Shown here in pieces: positions 60,501 to 64,000 of a stretch of DNA of 64,000 nucleotides. Within the stretch, counting starts at the first letter, position 1. Each line of letters starts with the position of its first letter. Location of the stretch: assembly GCA_032718475.1 (NCBI GenBank), contig JAUCBJ010007028.1:167186-231185 (forward strand). Direction: 5' to 3'. Below the pieces are notes generated by a model. The model ran no database searches. It worked only from the letters and a program-made list of their open reading frames with translations, and was not told where the DNA came from. Source of the DNA: Nemertoderma westbladi. Lineage: Eukaryota; Xenacoelomorpha; Nemertodermatida; Nemertodermatidae. A program made the translations under genes and the position numbers.

Positions 60501-61189
60501 AGGCGATAAATATTCGAGTTATAGCTGTTGAATGCCAAGTAATAATTATTCAATATCGATTTATTCATCATAACTGGTCGCAGATGTTTACAAATAGCTT
60601 GTGGTAGTATCAATTATAAATTATTATTCATTGAATTCTATACTATAGCATATGTCACCAACGAGATCCAATTATTCTAATGATTTCGATAGCATAAAAT
60701 GCATATTAATTAATACGAAATACATCTAACTAATAATAATAATCTACTTGTTCTACATACATTATCAGTACAATATTGACAGGTTAATTACGTTTGAATA
60801 TAAGATGGAATGATAATTAATGTTTAGATGTAGGGTATTGATTGTTGTGAGTATGTGCTAGATATAGCAGTAATAGTGTTATTCGATATGTAACATTATG
60901 AAACAATGTCTCATGTATACACTGTAGTGTTGCAACTATGTGTAGGTAAGTCAATGTGTCAGTCTTAATATAGTATATTACATTTTTTTATAATATATTG
61001 GTTCTACAGAGTGATGCTGGGTTTTAGCACTATTAATTTGACATTTTTTTATTGCGAAATTAGATTCACTGAAAAATTCCATGAATAAACTTTGCGAGAC
61101 ATTCCTTAACTATTCTTTGACAACAAATTGTCTATCTATCTATTTTGAGTAAAAAATGTGAAAATTAAAATGCAAGTCTTAAAAACTGA
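60501..61189. other. AT-rich DNA without genes
   Basis: No ORF. 60995-61080 contains a degenerate, reverse-orientation piece of the repeat family described at 61190. Confidence 0.4.
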
Positions 61190-61455
61190 GTTAAGTGCTG
61201 TTATATTTATTTAAAAATATGAAATTTCGTCAGTAAATGCGAGACTGCTGTAATCATCTATTTTTTAGTAAAAAATAATAAACTTACTGTATATATGTTG
61301 AAAACCAAGCATCATGCTACAGAAAAAATATTAACTTAAAATTCTTCACAAACTTATTAACTGAAAATAGTATCTAGCATATATCCAACGTTTAATTTTA
61401 CATTTTTTTAGTCAAAGGTAGATTCACTGACATTGTTCTAGAACTTAATAGAATT
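61190..61455 (+). repeat. Repeat family R, copy 1
   Basis: Starts GCTGTTATATTTATTTAAAA, then ATGAAATTTCGTCAGTAAAT, and ends GGTAGATTCACTGACATTG. Related copies: 63078-63320 (same orientation, shorter) and 63705-64000 (inverted). Copies 1 and 3 face each other like terminal inverted repeats. Confidence 0.85.
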
Positions 61456-61571
61456 TGCTGTCATCCTTCATATGCTGCCTATGGCGACTGATTTCACTTC
61501 TCTGCAAAATATTACACGTATTTCCAGCATTTTTGAAATTTAGGTCTCCAGTTGTGATACTCGGAGCCAGC

Positions 61572-62973
61572 TTAAAAACGATTCCTAGCCATATGACTTC
61601 TGTTGGATCGGTTGTAATACCTGTTGTCATAGGTTATGTCACATTGGTCATTACTGGGGTACGAGGTATGTTCAGATTGGTCTCTTAGATGAGGGTTTGG
61701 GAAGTGTTGATGTGGATAATCGTGTCTACTCACTCTGTGCTTCTGATACTGCTGGTATGTTTGACTTTGGTGTCGAGACGATTCTGGGGTATGTCTCCAA
61801 GAGTTCCTCACATACTCCGTATGCCTATTATTATCTTGCGGGATAGATTTATATTGATTACCATTATAGTTGGCTTGATTGTTATTGTGCCAGTATGAAT
61901 CCCTAGAGGTTTTGTAGTGTAGATCAAACCCTTTATTATTCCGCTTCATATCTGTGCTGCTTCTACTGCTTCCGTTTGTTGGAAGGGGTGCTTCGTTGGG
62001 TTTCTTGTTCGTATCTCATTTGATGTTGCTTAAAGTTGTTGTGTTCATTCTTGCTACTACCTTGTGATTTTCTTAGATTGACAGTTTCTTTGGAAACATT
62101 ATTTAGATTCGCCAAGAAATCAGTCTGTTGTTGTAGAAGTATGGTAATTTTAGTATCATTATCTAGTTCACTATATTTGTTTTCAGTCTTAATGTTGTGC
62201 TGCATCTGGATCTTTGATTTGAAGGTTGGTTTGGCAGGTCTTATTGGTTCTTGCCAGGTGTCATTGTTTTTGAGGACTTGTTCTAGAGTAGAGGGACATT
62301 TCACTGATGGGTTTGTGATTATTACAGAGTCTTTTCTTATGTTTGTTGGTACCTGACTTCCTTGCAGGGATTCACCATTATTTTCCTTTATGCTTTATGA
62401 GTAAGTAGGATCCACTTCAGTTTTATTTGAATTGTCTGATATATTATCTACTGTTATATACTCATCAGTCTCTGATGGCGAAGATATGTCAGTTGTAGAA
62501 GTTGTGGACTTCTAGATATGTCAGTTGTAGAAGTTGTGGACTTTTTCTAAGCCAAGTGGCACTAGGGACCTAGCAAAAATTTCTTTTGGATTTTGCATGA
62601 TGCTCTCCACCCTGGCTGTTTCAATGAATTCATATGATGTCATAGCTTTGCTGAGTTTTGTCAGAGTCATATTCATTGCCTCTGTTGATGTTTCCTTTGG
62701 TTGTGTCTTCGGGGAATTCATAGTGGGATTCCTCGGATTTGGTTCTTGATAAATAAACTGCTGCCTGAGCCTAATATTATTATGTGCTTCACTGTCACAG
62801 CCGATTTCAATAGCAACAGGCTTTGTGCAGGGAAGGTTATCTAATGAATTGGTGCGACGATGATTGCGTTGGTTAATCTTGCTAGCCTTTCTAGTGTTAT
62901 GATGTTCCGTTCCCTTCTTTTGGGAAGCAGATTGAGAAGTGTATACTGGTTGTGTAATTCGAACATCTTTCAT
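61572..62973 (-). pseudogene. Broken N/Q/H-rich ORF, gag- or ORF1-like, unassigned
   Basis: Three segments in sense order: one rich in Thr/Asn/Gln (KDVRITQPVYTSQSASQKK ... LEKVHNFYN), one with helix-forming ITILLQQQTDFLANLNNVSK, and one extremely Asn/Gln/His/Arg-rich (WHNNNQANYNGNQYK, RHQSQTYQQYQKHRV). Stops at 62521 and frame changes near 61960 break it, and a 31-33 bp direct duplication (GATATGTCAGTTGTAGAAGT...) lies at 62485-62550. Low complexity and basic, as in nucleic-acid-binding ORF1/gag tails, but no zinc knuckle or catalytic domain is visible. It lies between copies of repeat family R. Confidence 0.45.
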
Positions 62974-63077
62974 ACATGTTCTTAGCCACCCAGTTTCGAA
63001 CAGCTATGCTTCTTTCCTTGGGATTGATTGGAGGGCAAGATGAATGGCTTTTCAAGAAGAATGAATTTTTTTTGGCT

Positions 63078-63320
63078 TATGAAATTTCTTCAGTAAATGC
63101 GAGACTGCTGTAATCATCTATTTTTTTTAGTAAAAAATAATAAACTTACAGTATATATGTTAAAAACCAAACATCACGCTACAGAAAAAAATATTAACTT
63201 AAAATTTTTCACAAACTTATTAACTGTAAACAGTATCTAGCATATATCCAACGTTTAATTTTACATTTATTTTTAGTCAAAGGTAGATTCACTGACATTG
63301 ATCTAGAAATTAATAGAAAT
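63078..63320 (+). repeat. Repeat family R, copy 2
   Basis: Direct copy of 61218-61455, with longer T/A runs. It lacks the GCTGTTATATT start. Confidence 0.85.
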
Positions 63321-63704
63321 GTGAGCTAGACATTGAAGCACTATCTTAAGGTAGGTGTGACAATGTGTAAAATTTAATTCATGTATTATGATTAAGTGAG
63401 ATATTGTTATGATTATAAAAGCTAGTTTGTTTGTTTAGTTAATAAAATAAGGTTTTAATAGTTAATAATAATAATTAATTCAATAAGTTTATGAAGTCAT
63501 ATTATAAGATTATAAGGTTATAAGATCGGTCATTCCATAATCGATACACAAATAGTATGTTACAACTGGAAATGCAAGTGTTAACTACATTTGTCGTGGA
63601 AGATAAATAATCCACACACAGGAAGATGTTCTATTTACACAACCTAGAGAAATGAATAATTTGGCAATTATCAAAGATGAAATACACTCTGCTCCCGCTG
63701 GGTG
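63321..63704. other. AT-rich DNA without genes
   Basis: No ORF. TTAATAATAATAATTAATT-type simple sequence near 63460. Confidence 0.4.
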
Positions 63705-64000
63705 GCTTTATCCTGAATAAATTTAGAAACGCCTTCAAAGGGAACATGAATCTAACTTTGACTAAAAAAAAATGTTAAATTTAATGTTGCCTATATATAA
63801 TGCTAGATACTGTTTTCAGTTAATAAGTTTGTGAAGAATTTTAAGTAAATTGTATACAAGTTAATATTGTTTCTATAGGGTGATGTTTGGTTTTAAACAT
63901 ATATACTGTAAGATTATTATTTTTTACTAAAAAAAATAGCTGATTACAACAGTCTCACATTTACTGACGAAATTTCATATTTTTGAATAATATAACAGTG
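63705..64000 (-). repeat. Repeat family R, copy 3 (inverted, runs to the window end)
   Basis: The minus strand reads CACTGTTATATTATTCAAAA then ATGAAATTTCGTCAGTAAAT, inverted relative to copy 1. The outer end may lie beyond the window. Confidence 0.85.

Overview
The window looks like invertebrate animal DNA. It is mostly nested retrotransposons, with one candidate piece of a host gene: a 35-codon first exon with a signal peptide and a consensus splice donor at positions 39-149. It holds BEL/Pao and Ty3/gypsy LTR elements, CR1/Jockey-like and RTE-like LINEs, an APE-type LINE, a restriction-like-endonuclease (RLE) retroelement and long minisatellites. No phylum can be assigned from the sequence alone. 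I saw no bacterial-type operon, CRISPR array or convincing tRNA/rRNA gene.

Layout. 0-1.1 kb: host exon, then a 36-37 bp minisatellite in its putative intron. 1.1-2.7 kb: a gag/protease scrap and a field of hairpin-bearing repeats. 2.9-7.8 kb: two abutting LINEs. The first is split by an RTE-like insertion with a 7 bp target duplication. The second contains a 43 bp minisatellite amplified from its own coding sequence. 7.8-9.8 kb: a Ty3/gypsy pol relic on the minus strand, split by a gap. 10.3-12.3 kb: a degraded RTE-like LINE on the minus strand.

12.5-55.1 kb is best read as one old BEL/Pao element (outer element, minus strand) carrying three later insertions. In its sense direction: leader and gag (55.1-51.0 kb), protease/RT/RNase H (51.0-48.0 kb), integrase (47.9-46.8 kb, resuming at 28.77-28.38 kb), a non-coding stretch, a two-gene accessory cassette called X and Y here (23.0-15.3 kb), and a 3' LTR-like region (14.9-12.6 kb). 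The insertions are (i) a complete 18 kb inner BEL/Pao element (28,771-46,830) with TG...CA LTRs and a GACGG target duplication, sitting inside the outer integrase; (ii) an RLE retroelement (23.65-27.49 kb, plus strand) flanked by an 11 bp direct repeat; and (iii) a 5'-truncated LINE (18.5-22.2 kb) inside gene X, fused in frame to it.

The main discovery is that the inner element carries its own diverged copy of X and Y (34.4-31.0 kb), also between integrase and 3' LTR. That is the slot where some LTR elements keep env. Neither gene looks like an envelope. X has a CxxC...CxxH zinc site and coiled coil. Y has three CCHC knuckles and a conserved N-terminal domain I do not recognise. The inner element also carries eight dispersed copies of a 16 bp palindrome (consensus CAAACCCRCRGGTTTG), with stem covariation, in coding and non-coding DNA and in different reading frames.

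55.1-59.7 kb: a second element of the outer family lies head-to-head with it (LTR-like region, leader, gag, plus strand), truncated at 59.69 kb. 59.7-64 kb: a BEL integrase scrap, a tandem repeat that looks like splice acceptor/microexon/donor units, a possible tRNA-derived SINE head, and a repeat family flanking a broken N/Q/H-rich ORF. Nearly all element ORFs carry stops or frameshifts; ORF2 of the LINE at 18.7-21.7 kb is the best preserved.
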